A stretch of DNA of 64,000 bases from Rhizobium sp. 16-449-1b (GTDB lineage Bacteria > Pseudomonadota > Alphaproteobacteria > Rhizobiales > Rhizobiaceae), in assembly GCF_017741935.1 (NCBI RefSeq), contig NZ_JAGHMH010000010.1, forward strand, positions 124,001 through 188,000, in the 5' to 3' direction. Positions 44,112 through 53,931 of this stretch are shown here, in pieces. The position numbers and the translations under genes are program-made. Position 1 is the first letter of the stretch, and each line of letters opens with the position of its first letter. Under the pieces are notes generated by a model. That model was not told where the DNA came from and searched no databases. It worked only from the letters and a program-made list of their open reading frames with translations.

Positions 44112-45053
44112 ATGATCGCTTACAGTTTGAAGCGCGTCGGCTTTGCGCTCGTGACCCTGTTCCTCGTCCTGACTTGCGTGTTCGTTCTTGTCCGCATTAT
44201 TCCGGGCGATCCCGCACAGGTGATCGTTGGCGAACAGGCAAGTGAAGCGGCTGCAGCCGCGATACGGATCCGGCTTGGTCTCGATCAGCCGATGTACATC
44301 CAGTATGTCACGTTCATGGCCCAGATCTTGGGTGGCGACTTTGGGCGCTCAATGATCACCAATCGCCCCGTCCTCCAGGAGATCGTAGCGGTGCTTCCGT
44401 GGACACTGGAGTTGACAGTCGCCGCCCTAGTACTTGGTTTGATTTTCGGGATCCCGGCAGGCGTCGTGGCTGCAGTAAGGCGCAACAAGATGCCGGACTA
44501 CGCTATGCGCCTCATCTCGCTGATTGGACTTTCTGCTCCGGCCTTTGTAGGCGCGATTGTCTTGATGATGGTGTTCGCAATCAAGCTGAGATGGTTTCCG
44601 GTGATCTCCGGGGCCGGGGGGAACACCATCGGCGAGCACATCCGGAATATGGTCTTGCCAACCGTTTCTTTGGCGATGTTCATGCTCGCGTACATCACCC
44701 GCGTCACCCGATCGGCGATGCTTGAGGTTCTCAATCAGGATTTCGTTCGGACCGCCCGCGCGAAGGGAGCGCCGGGAAGCGTCGTCGTCTGGCGGCATGC
44801 ACTCGGAAACTGCCTGATCCCAATTACGACCGTTGTTGGTCTCTATCTCGGTATTCTGATTGGCAATTCCGTCCTGACAGAAATCGTCTTCAACCGTCCT
44901 GGGCTTGGCAAACTGATCCTCACGGCCCTCTCCCAGCGGGATTACACCCTGCTGCAGGGTCTGATCGTCATCTACACGCTGATTGTGGTGCTGGTCAATT
45001 TGATCACCGACCTGACCTACGGCCTCCTCGACCCACGGGTACAATACAAATGA
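44112..45053 (+). CDS. ABC transporter permease, DppB type (moa/aga-like opine uptake)
   Basis: 313 residues from the ATG at 44112 (MIAYSLKRVGFALVTLFLV). DppB-type features are IIPGDPAQVIVGEQAS after the first membrane segment, six membrane segments, and the EAA loop ARAKGAPGSVVVWRHALGNC. It ends TYGLLDPRVQYK. It starts a four-gene transporter (permease, permease, fused ATPase, binding protein), the gene content described for the mannopinic and agropinic acid transporters of octopine Ti plasmids. Overlaps the next gene by four bases. Confidence 0.8.
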   Translation: MIAYSLKRVGFALVTLFLVLTCVFVLVRIIPGDPAQVIVGEQASEAAAAAIRIRLGLDQPMYIQYVTFMAQILGGDFGRSMITNRPVLQEIVAVLPWTLELTVAALVLGLIFGIPAGVVAAVRRNKMPDYAMRLISLIGLSAPAFVGAIVLMMVFAIKLRWFPVISGAGGNTIGEHIRNMVLPTVSLAMFMLAYITRVTRSAMLEVLNQDFVRTARAKGAPGSVVVWRHALGNCLIPITTVVGLYLGILIGNSVLTEIVFNRPGLGKLILTALSQRDYTLLQGLIVIYTLIVVLVNLITDLTYGLLDPRVQYK

Positions 45054-45925
45054 CCGTAGCCGACTCCAAAATGAATGCGCGCCGCCGACTGCCCAACTGG
45101 ATGAACATGCCGGTCATCGTCGGAAGCACCATCTTGCTTCTCATGGTGCTTGCCGCGATATGTGCGCCCCTCATCGCGCCAATGGATCCCATTAAACAGA
45201 ATATTCTGGCGCAACTGGCGCCGCCGGATGCGAAGTATCTCTTGGGCGCGGATAATTTCGGGCGCGATACGCTCTCGAGATTGCTCTTCGGCGCTCGGTA
45301 TTCGTTGACAATTGGCATCCTTTCGACCGCGCTTGCAGTGTTTGTCGGTTCTTTGATCGGCATGGTCGCTGGTAACTTCGGCGGCAGGATCGACATTGTA
45401 TTGATGCAGGTGATGGATGTTGTGCTTGCGTTTCCGTCACTGATACTGGGTATCGCTCTAGTCGCAATGCTCGGCGCGACGATGACCAACATCATCATTG
45501 CCATTGCGTTTACGGCCGTCCCGGCGTTCGCACGTATCGCAAGATCCGCAGTGATTTCGGTTCGTGATCGCGAGTTCATCCAAGCCGCGCGTGCTTTGGG
45601 CCTGTCAGAAACCTGGGTTCTCTTTCGTCATATCCTACCGAATATTGTCCCCGAGATTCTCGTAATGGCGTCAATCTGGATGGCGACGGCGGTGCGAACA
45701 GAAGCTTCACTTGCGTTTATTGGGCTCGGAATCGCGCCGCCAGCGCCAACGTGGGGGGGCATGGTCCGTCAAGGGTTTGAGAACATTCTCAATTCATTTT
45801 ACCTCGCCCTCTGGCCTTCCGTCGCAATACTGATCCTCGTTCTTGCCTTCAATATGATCGGCGATGGATTGCGCGATGCGATCGACCCGCGGCTACGCGT
45901 AGTTCGCGACGGAGAATCACGATGA
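45050..45925 (+). CDS. ABC transporter permease, DppC type (moa/aga-like opine uptake)
   Basis: 291 residues. Short basic N-terminus, then membrane segment IVGSTILLLMVLAAICAPLIAP, the DppC motif LLGADNFGRDTLSRLL, and EAA loop QAARALGLSETWVLFRHILPN. The C-terminus GDGLRDAIDPRLRVV is typical. Start and stop overlap the neighbouring genes by four bases each, showing one translationally coupled unit. Confidence 0.8.
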   Translation: MTVADSKMNARRRLPNWMNMPVIVGSTILLLMVLAAICAPLIAPMDPIKQNILAQLAPPDAKYLLGADNFGRDTLSRLLFGARYSLTIGILSTALAVFVGSLIGMVAGNFGGRIDIVLMQVMDVVLAFPSLILGIALVAMLGATMTNIIIAIAFTAVPAFARIARSAVISVRDREFIQAARALGLSETWVLFRHILPNIVPEILVMASIWMATAVRTEASLAFIGLGIAPPAPTWGGMVRQGFENILNSFYLALWPSVAILILVLAFNMIGDGLRDAIDPRLRVVRDGESR

Positions 45926-47706
45926 CAATTCTAGAACCCACCGTCGGCGAGCCCTTACTGTCGATAGAAAACCTGAGCGTGAAGTTCGGTCGCTTCACTG
46001 CGCTAAAGCCGATGTCCTACACTATCCGCCGAGGCCAAACGCTTGCGGTCGTAGGCGAGTCAGGATCCGGGAAGTCGGTCTCCGCCCTCGCGATGATGAG
46101 GCTACTTCCAAACACTGCCGACGTCGGCGGACGGATTATGTTTGAGGGCACAGACCTGCTCGGTTTGTCTGAACGCGAGATGCGCAACATCCGCGGCGGG
46201 CGAATCTCGATGATTTTCCAAGAGCCTATGACGTCGCTCAATCCGGTTCAGCGGGTCGGCGATCAAATCGCGGAGGCAGTGAGATATCATCGTGGTATGA
46301 CCGGCAACGCCGCAATGGAGGAGGTGGGCCGTCTTATGGAACGCGTCGGCATCCGCGACGTCGAGAGCAGAATCGGTGCCTACCCCCACACCTTTTCGGG
46401 TGGGATGCGCCAGCGGGTCATGATTGCCATGGCGCTCGCGTCAAACCCCGCACTACTCATAGCCGACGAACCGACGACGGCGCTCGACGTGACGATCCAG
46501 GCGCAGATCATCGAATTAATGCAGGAAATCCAACGCGACACCGGCGTATCGATCCTGTTTATCACTCATGATATGGGTGTCGTCGCAGAGATCGCCGATG
46601 ATGTGCTCGTGATGAAGTCCGGCGACTTGATCGAACACGGGGCGGTAAAGCCGATCTTTGACGGAGCAGAGGCAGAGTATACGCGATCCCTTATCGCCGC
46701 CGTACCCCAACTCGCTTCAGGTCTGTCTGATACGGTGAAGCAATTGCCTTCCCCACGCGAAGGGGAATTGCTTTCAGTCGATGATCTGACAGTTCGCTTC
46801 GCTGTGCGCGCAGGACTATTGGCACGCCACAAAGGGAATATTCACGCTGTGGAAGGTGTGTCGCTGTCGATCCGCGCTGGTGAAACGCTGGGTTTGGTGG
46901 GTGAGTCCGGTTCGGGGAAGTCGACGATCGGTCGAGCGGTCATGAACCTCGAAAAGATTTACTCCGGAACTGTTAAACTTGCGGGGAGGCCTATTGAATA
47001 CTCCTCCAGCGCCGCTCGAGCCGCGTTTCGCCGTGATGTGCAGATGATCTTTCAGGACCCGTATGGTTCGCTCGACGGTCGGCAGACGGTTGGCAACGCG
47101 ATCATGGAGCCGATCATATTTCATCGTATTGCCAACAAAGCCGAGGCGCGCGATCGCATGAAAGCGCTGCTTGCCCGGGTCGGCCTGCCGACATCGGTGG
47201 CAAACCGCTATCCGCATGAGTTTTCCGGAGGACAACGGCAGCGCATTTGTATTGCTCGGGCCTTGGCGATGGAGCCTAAACTAATCATCGCGGACGAGGC
47301 GGTCTCGGCACTGGATGTCACCGTCAAAGCGCAGATCATTGAGCTGATGATAGGTCTGCAGGAAGAGTTTGGACTCTCCTATCTCTTCATTAGCCACGAT
47401 ATCGCGGCCGTTGAACGCATTTGTCATCGCGTGGCTGTGATGCATTTCGGCGAAATCGTCGAAGTCGGACCGCGCGAAGCAGTAATAGGCAGCCCATCGC
47501 ATGGCTATACGCAGCGCCTGCTATCGGCTGTGCCCATAGCGCACCCGGACTTGCGAGGGACGCGTAAACAGATTCCTGACGACGGCAAGCGGCCTTCACC
47601 AATGAGGCCAATCGGTTATTCGCCACCTGTCGTGCGCTGGCGCGAAGCCGGGCCGGGTCATCTTGTGCGGACGGAGACAGAAGTCGCATCGCCTGTATCG
47701 AAGTGA
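45922..47706 (+). CDS. Fused dual ATP-binding protein (DppD-DppF type) of an opine-type ABC transporter
   Basis: 594 residues with two complete ABC domains. First: Walker [10 protein letters not shown], signature FSGGMRQRV, Walker [13 protein letters not shown]. Second: Walker [10 protein letters not shown], signature FSGGQRQRI, Walker [13 protein letters not shown]. One chain therefore supplies both ATPase subunits, in contrast to the two separate ATPases of the acc system. No damage is visible. It is 63 bases before the binding-protein gene. Confidence 0.85.
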   Translation: MTILEPTVGEPLLSIENLSVKFGRFTALKPMSYTIRRGQTLAVVGESGSGKSVSALAMMRLLPNTADVGGRIMFEGTDLLGLSEREMRNIRGGRISMIFQEPMTSLNPVQRVGDQIAEAVRYHRGMTGNAAMEEVGRLMERVGIRDVESRIGAYPHTFSGGMRQRVMIAMALASNPALLIADEPTTALDVTIQAQIIELMQEIQRDTGVSILFITHDMGVVAEIADDVLVMKSGDLIEHGAVKPIFDGAEAEYTRSLIAAVPQLASGLSDTVKQLPSPREGELLSVDDLTVRFAVRAGLLARHKGNIHAVEGVSLSIRAGETLGLVGESGSGKSTIGRAVMNLEKIYSGTVKLAGRPIEYSSSAARAAFRRDVQMIFQDPYGSLDGRQTVGNAIMEPIIFHRIANKAEARDRMKALLARVGLPTSVANRYPHEFSGGQRQRICIARALAMEPKLIIADEAVSALDVTVKAQIIELMIGLQEEFGLSYLFISHDIAAVERICHRVAVMHFGEIVEVGPREAVIGSPSHGYTQRLLSAVPIAHPDLRGTRKQIPDDGKRPSPMRPIGYSPPVVRWREAGPGHLVRTETEVASPVSK

Positions 47707-47769
47707 CTGTCCCGGTGGTGACACAAGCACCGCTGGGTGGGGAGCCCAAATTGAAAGAGGGAGAATGAA

Positions 47770-49299
47770 ATGACTATCAAAAGCATATTGGCGGGCGGGC
47801 TGCTCGCTCTGGCCATTACAACGCTGCCGGCGTCAGTCTCGGCGGCGCCAAAAACCGACCTGGTGGTTGGCGTTGAAGCTGCCGACATTTCGCAATCTGA
47901 TCCACATTTTGCGGCGAACACTACCGACCGCACCATTGCGTCGTGGATCTACAGCGGTTTGGTCCGTTTCCAGCCTGGTAGTACCGATCCTGCTTTGATC
48001 GAGCCTGATCTGGCCGAAAGCTGGGAGACGTCGGCGGACGGACTGGTGTGGACATTCCATCTGCGTCCGGGCGTAAAATGGCATGACGGCTCAGAAGTGA
48101 CCGCGGAAGACGTGGTCTTCTCGATCCACAAGGCGATGAAGAAAGACACTTCTGCATTCGCCGGCGACTATGCGGCCTTCAAGTCAGTCGACAAGATCGA
48201 CAATCTGACTGTCAAGATCACGCTCGATCATACCATTCCCTCTGTTCTCGGCGTATTGGCAAATTATGGGGGTGGCTTCATTGTGAAATCATCCGCGGGG
48301 AAGTTGCTCGGAACGGGACCATTCAAGGTTGAGACTGTGACCCCGGGGCAGAGCATCAAACTTGTCGCAAATGACGATTATTTCCGTGGCAAGCCGCAAC
48401 TGACTTCCGTCACAGCGCGCTTCCTGCCGGAAGCTTCTGCTCGCGACCTCGCTTTCACGGCTGGTGAGGTAGACACTTCAATTGTGGTCCAGGATAAGAA
48501 TAGCGTTGCTCGATTGAAGGCGGTGCCAGGCGTCACGGTGGATGTATTTGCTCCCGCCGAAGAGGCGCAACTGCATCTCAACACGAAGATTGCGCCGCTG
48601 GACAACCTTAAAGTCCGACAGGCAATCAGCTATGCAATCGATCAGGCGCAGATCGCGAAGTTCCAGGGTGAAGACTTCACCCAGCCGGCAACATCGGCAG
48701 TGCCCTCGAACAACCTGGGTTTCAACCCCGATAGCGGTATTCTTGGCTATGATCCGACGAAGGCTAAGGAATTACTCTCCGAGGCAGGGTTCCCCGACGG
48801 CTTGACGATCCCATTGATCAGCAGCCAAAATCCGGGCCTGCTAAACTTCGCGCAAATCGTTCAGGCTCAACTTGCTGAAGTTGGCATCAAGGTTGAAATA
48901 AAGCCTGTGGAACACGCAACCTATCACCAGATGATCCGTCAGGACCTGAGCCCGATGGTGATCTATACCGCAGCACGCTTCCCGATTGCTGACGTCTATT
49001 TGACTCAATTCTTCTATGGCCCAAGTCAGATCGGCGCGCCGGGGCAGGTGACAAACTTCTCCCATTGCGAGGCTGCCGACGCAGAAATCAAGGCGGCGAA
49101 GGCTGAAACCGACCAGGCAAAGCAGGTCGCTCTTTGGAAGGAAGCCCAGAGCAAGATCATGGCGAATGTCTGCTCTGTGCCGCTGGTCGAAAGCCGGTTG
49201 ATCTATGATCGCAAGGCGTCGCTGGATTGGGGATACGACCTCAAGGGCGCAATGAACCTCGGCCCGATCGTGACGGAAAAAACCCACTTTACTGAATGA
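47770..49299 (+). CDS. Periplasmic opine/peptide-binding protein, SBP_bac_5 family
   Basis: 509 residues. The N-terminal Sec signal MTIKSILAGGLLALAITT ends in ASVSAA. The mature part has the family phrases LAESWETSADGLVWTFHLRPGVKWHDG and KVRQAISYAIDQAQIAKF. Good RBS (AGAGGGAG) before the ATG. Ligand likely a mannityl opine such as mannopinic or agropinic acid; this comes from the neighbouring catabolic genes. A hairpin terminator follows at once. Confidence 0.8.
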   Translation: MTIKSILAGGLLALAITTLPASVSAAPKTDLVVGVEAADISQSDPHFAANTTDRTIASWIYSGLVRFQPGSTDPALIEPDLAESWETSADGLVWTFHLRPGVKWHDGSEVTAEDVVFSIHKAMKKDTSAFAGDYAAFKSVDKIDNLTVKITLDHTIPSVLGVLANYGGGFIVKSSAGKLLGTGPFKVETVTPGQSIKLVANDDYFRGKPQLTSVTARFLPEASARDLAFTAGEVDTSIVVQDKNSVARLKAVPGVTVDVFAPAEEAQLHLNTKIAPLDNLKVRQAISYAIDQAQIAKFQGEDFTQPATSAVPSNNLGFNPDSGILGYDPTKAKELLSEAGFPDGLTIPLISSQNPGLLNFAQIVQAQLAEVGIKVEIKPVEHATYHQMIRQDLSPMVIYTAARFPIADVYLTQFFYGPSQIGAPGQVTNFSHCEAADAEIKAAKAETDQAKQVALWKEAQSKIMANVCSVPLVESRLIYDRKASLDWGYDLKGAMNLGPIVTEKTHFTE

Positions 49300-49304
49300 A
49301 ATGA

Positions 49305-49331
49305 TGTGGCGATCCCTAAGGGGTCGCCACA
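49305..49331 (+). terminator. Hairpin terminator after the first transporter operon
   Basis: An 11-bp stem with one bulged base (TGTGGCGA-CCC pairing with GGG-TCGCCACA) and a TAAG loop, 5 bases after the binding-protein stop codon. The U tract is weak (AACATTT). Confidence 0.65.
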
Positions 49332-49509
49332 CAAACATTTCGCCGCCGCTGCAACGCAAGTTGCCGATCCCGACCGTGTTCTGCTTCACTTTTGAACGGC
49401 AATTCCCGTCTGATTGAATCAAACTGGGGTTGGCGCATAGGTCGCGGGATGACTGGATTGCAGTCTTTGACGCTACCGCTATTGCGTTGCCTTTGCGGCG
49501 GACTAATTT

Positions 49510-49964
49510 TTGGGCGTGAGCCTGACAGCATGCAATTGAGACGTTGCTACCAATTGTGATCTCGGCCTTCTTCGCGTCGAAGGATCGCGCACGCAGTCGG
49601 AGGTCGGCGATCGATTTGTAGCGGCCGATTCGGTTTCGACCAGCGCCCATTCCGGCCTTCAGCCGATCGCCATGTCCTTGCCCGGCGGCTTATAGCGTTG
49701 TGTGATCGGGAACCGCGGGTCCAATCATATCAACGCCAGTACCGATGCCAAAAAAGCCTGCCGTCAGGCTGGCGTAGACCGCACACCAAGCCCAGCGGCA
49801 GGCCGACACGATTGCGAGATCTGAATAGCGCCGCTGGCTGCCTCGCGTTCGTTGGCTTTGGTGCCTGCCACGACGACGACAGCACTTCTGCCTCCATCTA
49901 CACCAGCAGTTTTTCCGCGCCTGCGAAGGCTTGCCTCGTATTCCGACCAGGTCGTCAACTTCAT
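49510..49964 (-). pseudogene. IS5-family transposase remnant
   Basis: Minus strand, several frames. LTTWSEYEASLRRRG is the N-terminal motif of IS5-type transposases. It is followed, out of frame, by VDMIGPAVPDHTTL (the GLDLPVPDHTTLSRR motif) and by GAGRNRIGRYKSIADLRLRARSFDAKKAEI of the C-terminal part. Large parts, including the catalytic segments, are missing. Confidence 0.65.
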
Positions 49965-50190
49965 CTTGCCGATGCGATGGCGGCGAAAGGCATTGTTTTT
50001 GGGGAGCGTATTAGCGCGGCGCAGCTGTTTCCATCAGACCCGCTTTATTGATCACAATAAAGGATACGGGCACCAATGCCGGTCGAAGCTGATCTCCGTC
50101 GTCACCCATTTCGCCGCGATTTGCCCGTAACGATATACTGCTATTTGTGCCAAAGCTCCCTTTGGCACAAATAGGCGGAATTCCTCATAT
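49965..50190. other. Gap between IS5 remnant and the hyuB-like gene
   Basis: About 225 bases. TTTGTGCCAAAGCTCCCTTT and GGCACAAATA at about 50146-50174 form an inverted repeat (TTTGTGCCAAAG / CTTTGGCACAAA) centred on CTCC; lying just after the hyuB-like stop it may act as the terminator of the minus-strand operon. Confidence 0.45.
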
Positions 50191-51843
50191 TTAGGCGCTC
50201 ACTGCGCGATGAGGGTTCTGCTTCGAACTGAAGCCGTAGACGCGTTCAGCGAAATCGGAGGTGATGCGCTCCTCTTTGATGTCGCGGCGAACAGCCTCCG
50301 AAGATCGACCGGATGATGAGCCATAACCGCCGCCGCCGGGAGTCACGATCTCAACGATCTGTCCCGCCCTTAACTGGACTGTTCCCGGAAGATTTTGCTG
50401 CCCGTTTCCGAAATCGAAATGCGAGCCAGCGGCCTCCAGACCGCCATCGAGCCCCCAGGGGTGGACAGAAAAGCGTGCTCCGTCGACTGCGCAGCGGCAA
50501 TCTGCCTCGATACGGTAGACACGTCGCAAACCCATACCTCCGCGCCATGTGCCGGCCCCTGCTGAACCGTTAGCGAGTTCGTAGCGCAGCAGTGTCAAAG
50601 GATATTCGAGTTCGAGTGCTTCGACGGGAAGGTTGGATGTGTTTGTCATGTGGACGTGGATACCGCTCAACCCATCCGCCGTCGGACGCGCGCCGCCGCC
50701 ACCTCCGATCGTTTCCAGATAGACCCAGAGCGAACCGTCCTCGCGCGTGCCGGTAAAGAGCGCGCCGGTGCAAGCGCCGTTGCCAGCAGCGGTCACTTTG
50801 CCAGGCAAAGCTTTTGCAAGCGCACCCTGAACCAGGTCGGCAACCCGCTGGCAGGCGATGATGCGCCCATCAACAGCCGCGGGGTGCTTGCAGTTGAGCA
50901 ACGATCCGTGTGGCGCCTCAACGCTGATCGGCCGCGACAGACCGGCATTCGGCAGAATGGTCGGATCGATGACCGCTTTTACGGCATAGTAGCAGGTAGC
51001 GAGTAAGGCGGTGTAGATGACGTTCAGACCGGCAGCGACCTGCGACGGCGCATCGAAGGCCAAGTGCATCGCATCGCCCTTGATGGTAATGTCGACCTTC
51101 AGCTCCATCACGTCGGCGAATTGGTTGCTGTCGAAATAATCTGTGAAGCTATAGGTGCCGTCCGGAATTGCCGCGATGCCGGCGCGCATCTTACGCTCGG
51201 CGTAATCCTGCAGGGCGTCGCCCGCCGCCAAGACCTTATCGCCGCCGTATTTGCTGCAGAGATCCTGCATGCGCTGAACGCCGAGCCGGTTGGCAGACAT
51301 CTGCGCGCGAAGGTCAGAAAGCCGTTCGTGAGGAACCTGGCAGTTCAGCAGAAATACGTCCTGCAGGTCCTGCTGGAGCTTGCCCTCGCGATAGAGGCGG
51401 ACTGGCGGCAGGCGTATCCCTTCCTGGTAGATATGGGCATGTCCCCGATCGGCAAAGTCGGCGTGGTGGGCCGTGTTCACTGCCCACCCGACCATGGTCG
51501 GACCGTGGAAGATCGGTTCGGCCAGCACTATGTCCGGCAAGTGAGTAGCGCCGCCTTCATAGGCATCGTTGCCGATGAAGACGTCGCCGGGCTTGATGTC
51601 ATCGGCTGCAAAGCGCTTGTTGATGTGTGGGATGATGCCGATAAAGCTGCCGAGGTGCATCGGAATATGCTCGGCTTGGCACAAAGTGTTGCCATGCCGG
51701 TCGAACAAAGCCGTCGAGCAATCGCGACGCTCCTTGATGTTGGTCGAATAGCTGGCGCGAACCAGCGCCTCGCCCATTTCTTCTACGATCGACGTCAGCG
51801 CGCTGCCGATGACTTCTATGGTGATCGGGTCGATCTTGGTCAT
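50191..51843 (-). CDS. agaG: HyuB-like subunit (AgaG-type), hydantoinase B/oxoprolinase family
   Basis: 550 residues from the ATG at 51843 (MTKIDPITIEVIG), which overlaps the end of the hyuA-like gene (ATGA). The family signature EMGEALVRASYSTNIKERRDCS and the Gly-rich segment GGGGARPTADGLSGIHVHM are intact. With HyuA it forms an ATP-dependent lactam-opening amidohydrolase. In octopine Ti plasmids a HyuA/HyuB pair (AgaF/AgaG) converts agropinic acid, a lactam, to mannopinic acid. The gene symbol is assigned by that analogy. The upstream in-frame extension to 52056 lies inside hyuA and is rejected. Confidence 0.75.
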   Translation of the reverse strand: MTKIDPITIEVIGSALTSIVEEMGEALVRASYSTNIKERRDCSTALFDRHGNTLCQAEHIPMHLGSFIGIIPHINKRFAADDIKPGDVFIGNDAYEGGATHLPDIVLAEPIFHGPTMVGWAVNTAHHADFADRGHAHIYQEGIRLPPVRLYREGKLQQDLQDVFLLNCQVPHERLSDLRAQMSANRLGVQRMQDLCSKYGGDKVLAAGDALQDYAERKMRAGIAAIPDGTYSFTDYFDSNQFADVMELKVDITIKGDAMHLAFDAPSQVAAGLNVIYTALLATCYYAVKAVIDPTILPNAGLSRPISVEAPHGSLLNCKHPAAVDGRIIACQRVADLVQGALAKALPGKVTAAGNGACTGALFTGTREDGSLWVYLETIGGGGGARPTADGLSGIHVHMTNTSNLPVEALELEYPLTLLRYELANGSAGAGTWRGGMGLRRVYRIEADCRCAVDGARFSVHPWGLDGGLEAAGSHFDFGNGQQNLPGTVQLRAGQIVEIVTPGGGGYGSSSGRSSEAVRRDIKEERITSDFAERVYGFSSKQNPHRAVSA

Positions 51844-53894
51844 GACTGCGCCTCCAGAATGAGGTTGAGATAGGGATCGACCGTGGCCTGCATGTCCGGA
51901 AGGATGACGGTCGTGGTGTCCATCTGCTCTACGATTGCGGGTCCCGCGATGCGGTTGCCGGGCTTCAGCTTCTCGCGCGTGTAGACGGGGCAGCTGACGA
52001 AGTCCTTGGCTTCGTCCATGTAGACCTGCCGGGAGCCGATGACGGCCGCCTGGCAATCCAGGCCAGCGTCGGGCTGCGGCACAAACTCGGCTTTGTTGAC
52101 GACACCTACCGCCTCCAGGCGGAGGGTGACGATCTGGATCTGCTCGCCTTCGGCGATGAACCCGAACCGCTGCAGATGGGCCTGTTCGAAGCCCTTGATC
52201 AGGGCATCGAGCGTGTCGGCACCGACAGTGCCTGCAGTTACGGAAACCTGGAGTTCATAGTTCTGGCCGACATAGCGCACATCTGCGGTGCGGTTGACGA
52301 TGCGGCGGCCGGCTTCGATGTCCTCCTGGGCGAACCAGGCATCGGCCTGAGCCTCAAGTGCTTCGAAACCGCTGATCATCGGCTCGACGGCGTCCTGGCT
52401 CACCTTCATTAGCCGCGAGATCGCGAAGTCGGAGCGCAGGTCGGTCAGAAGCAGGCCGAGTGCGCAGAGCGTGCCGGGGGTGAGCGGCACGATCATGCGG
52501 CTCATGTCGAGTTCTTTGGCAAGGCGTGCAGCATGCAGCGGGCCTGCGCCGCCGAAGGCCATTAGCGCATAGTCGCGCGGGTCATGACCGCGCTGCACGC
52601 TGATGAGGCGAATGGCCTTCGCCATATTGGCGGTCACGACCGAGATGATACCCTGTGCCGTCTCCATCAGTCCGAGACCGAGCTGGTCGGCCAGTCTTTG
52701 AACGGCCTCGATGGCAAGGTCGCGGCGCACCTTCATGCGCCCACCGAGAATTTCGACGGGATTGAGCGTCTGTAGGACGATGTTGGCGTCGGTCACGGTC
52801 GCTTCCGTGTTGCCCCGTCCGTAGCAGACCGGCCCCGGATCCGCTCCGGCTGAGCGTGGGCCGACCTTGAGCAGGCCGCCGCTGTCGACGAAGGCGATCG
52901 AACCGCCGCCGGCTCCGACCGTGTGGATATCCAGCATCGGCGCCTTGATCGGGTAGCCGTGTACGTTCGCTTCGCCGGTGAGCTTGCAGACGCCACCCTG
53001 CAGAAGTGCGACGTCACTTGATGTGCCGCCCACGTCGAAGGTGATGATATTGTCGAAGCCCGCCATGCGGCCAACAGCCTGCGCTGCTACGACGCCGGTG
53101 CTCGGACCGGAAAGAACGGTGCGGACTGGGAGCTGGGCTGCCATGTCAAAGCCGATGACGCCGCCGTTCGACTGGGTCAGCTGCGGGGCGACCGGCACGC
53201 CGAGTTCCGACAGGCGAAGTTTCAGCCGGTCAATGTAACGCTGCATGACCGGGCCGAGATAGGCATTTACGACTGTCGTGGACATCCGCTCGTATTCTCG
53301 AAATTCCGGCGCCACTTCATGTGAGGCGCTGACGAAGACGTCAGGCATCTCCTCACGAAGGATCTCGACCACGCGCTTCTCATGTGCGTTATTCAGGAAG
53401 CCGTAGAGGAAGCAAACGGCAATTGCTTTGACGTCCTCTTCGGCGAGCTTGCGCACGGCCGCGCGCAGCTTGTCCTCGTCGAGCACGCGGTCCTCTGAGC
53501 CATCGCATTTGAGGCGTTCTGGAACTTCTTGCCGACGGTCGCGGCTGACCAGGGTTTCCGGCTTTTCGGCGTTCATGTCATAGAGACTTGGGCGCTTCTG
53601 ACGGCCGATTTCCAGAAGATCACGAAAGCCGTCGGTGGTAATCAGCCCGGTGGCGACACCTTTCAACTCGATGAGTGCATTGGTGGCGACCGTCGTTCCA
53701 TGGCCGAGGAAAGCCACATGGGCCGCGGTGCTGGCAACGGTCGCAAGCCCTTCCGAAACACCATCTGAGATTCCGCGCGAAGGGTCATCAGGTGTCGACG
53801 GTACTTTCCAGATGTCGAGTTTCCCCGTCTCCTCGTCGAATAAGCAGACATCGGTGAACGTGCCGCCGGAATCTACGCCAATTCTCAATGCCAT
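51840..53894 (-). CDS. agaF: HyuA-like subunit (AgaF-type), hydantoinase A/oxoprolinase family
   Basis: 684 residues from the ATG at 53894 (MALRIGVDSGGTFTDVCLFD), preceded by AAAGAGGGTG; an upstream in-frame start at 53984 would overlap the oxidase gene. The N-terminal phosphate-binding motif GVDSGGTFTDV and the second DVGGTSSDVALLQGG of the acetate-kinase/Hsp70-like fold are intact, as is FGGAGPLHAARLA. It should couple ATP hydrolysis to opening of the agropinic acid lactam with the HyuB partner. It lies 37 bases after the FAD oxidase gene on the same strand. Confidence 0.77.
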   Translation of the reverse strand: MALRIGVDSGGTFTDVCLFDEETGKLDIWKVPSTPDDPSRGISDGVSEGLATVASTAAHVAFLGHGTTVATNALIELKGVATGLITTDGFRDLLEIGRQKRPSLYDMNAEKPETLVSRDRRQEVPERLKCDGSEDRVLDEDKLRAAVRKLAEEDVKAIAVCFLYGFLNNAHEKRVVEILREEMPDVFVSASHEVAPEFREYERMSTTVVNAYLGPVMQRYIDRLKLRLSELGVPVAPQLTQSNGGVIGFDMAAQLPVRTVLSGPSTGVVAAQAVGRMAGFDNIITFDVGGTSSDVALLQGGVCKLTGEANVHGYPIKAPMLDIHTVGAGGGSIAFVDSGGLLKVGPRSAGADPGPVCYGRGNTEATVTDANIVLQTLNPVEILGGRMKVRRDLAIEAVQRLADQLGLGLMETAQGIISVVTANMAKAIRLISVQRGHDPRDYALMAFGGAGPLHAARLAKELDMSRMIVPLTPGTLCALGLLLTDLRSDFAISRLMKVSQDAVEPMISGFEALEAQADAWFAQEDIEAGRRIVNRTADVRYVGQNYELQVSVTAGTVGADTLDALIKGFEQAHLQRFGFIAEGEQIQIVTLRLEAVGVVNKAEFVPQPDAGLDCQAAVIGSRQVYMDEAKDFVSCPVYTREKLKPGNRIAGPAIVEQMDTTTVILPDMQATVDPYLNLILEAQS

Positions 53895-53931
53895 GTCTTC
53901 ACCCTCTTTGGCCAAGGTTTTGGCGAGCGGA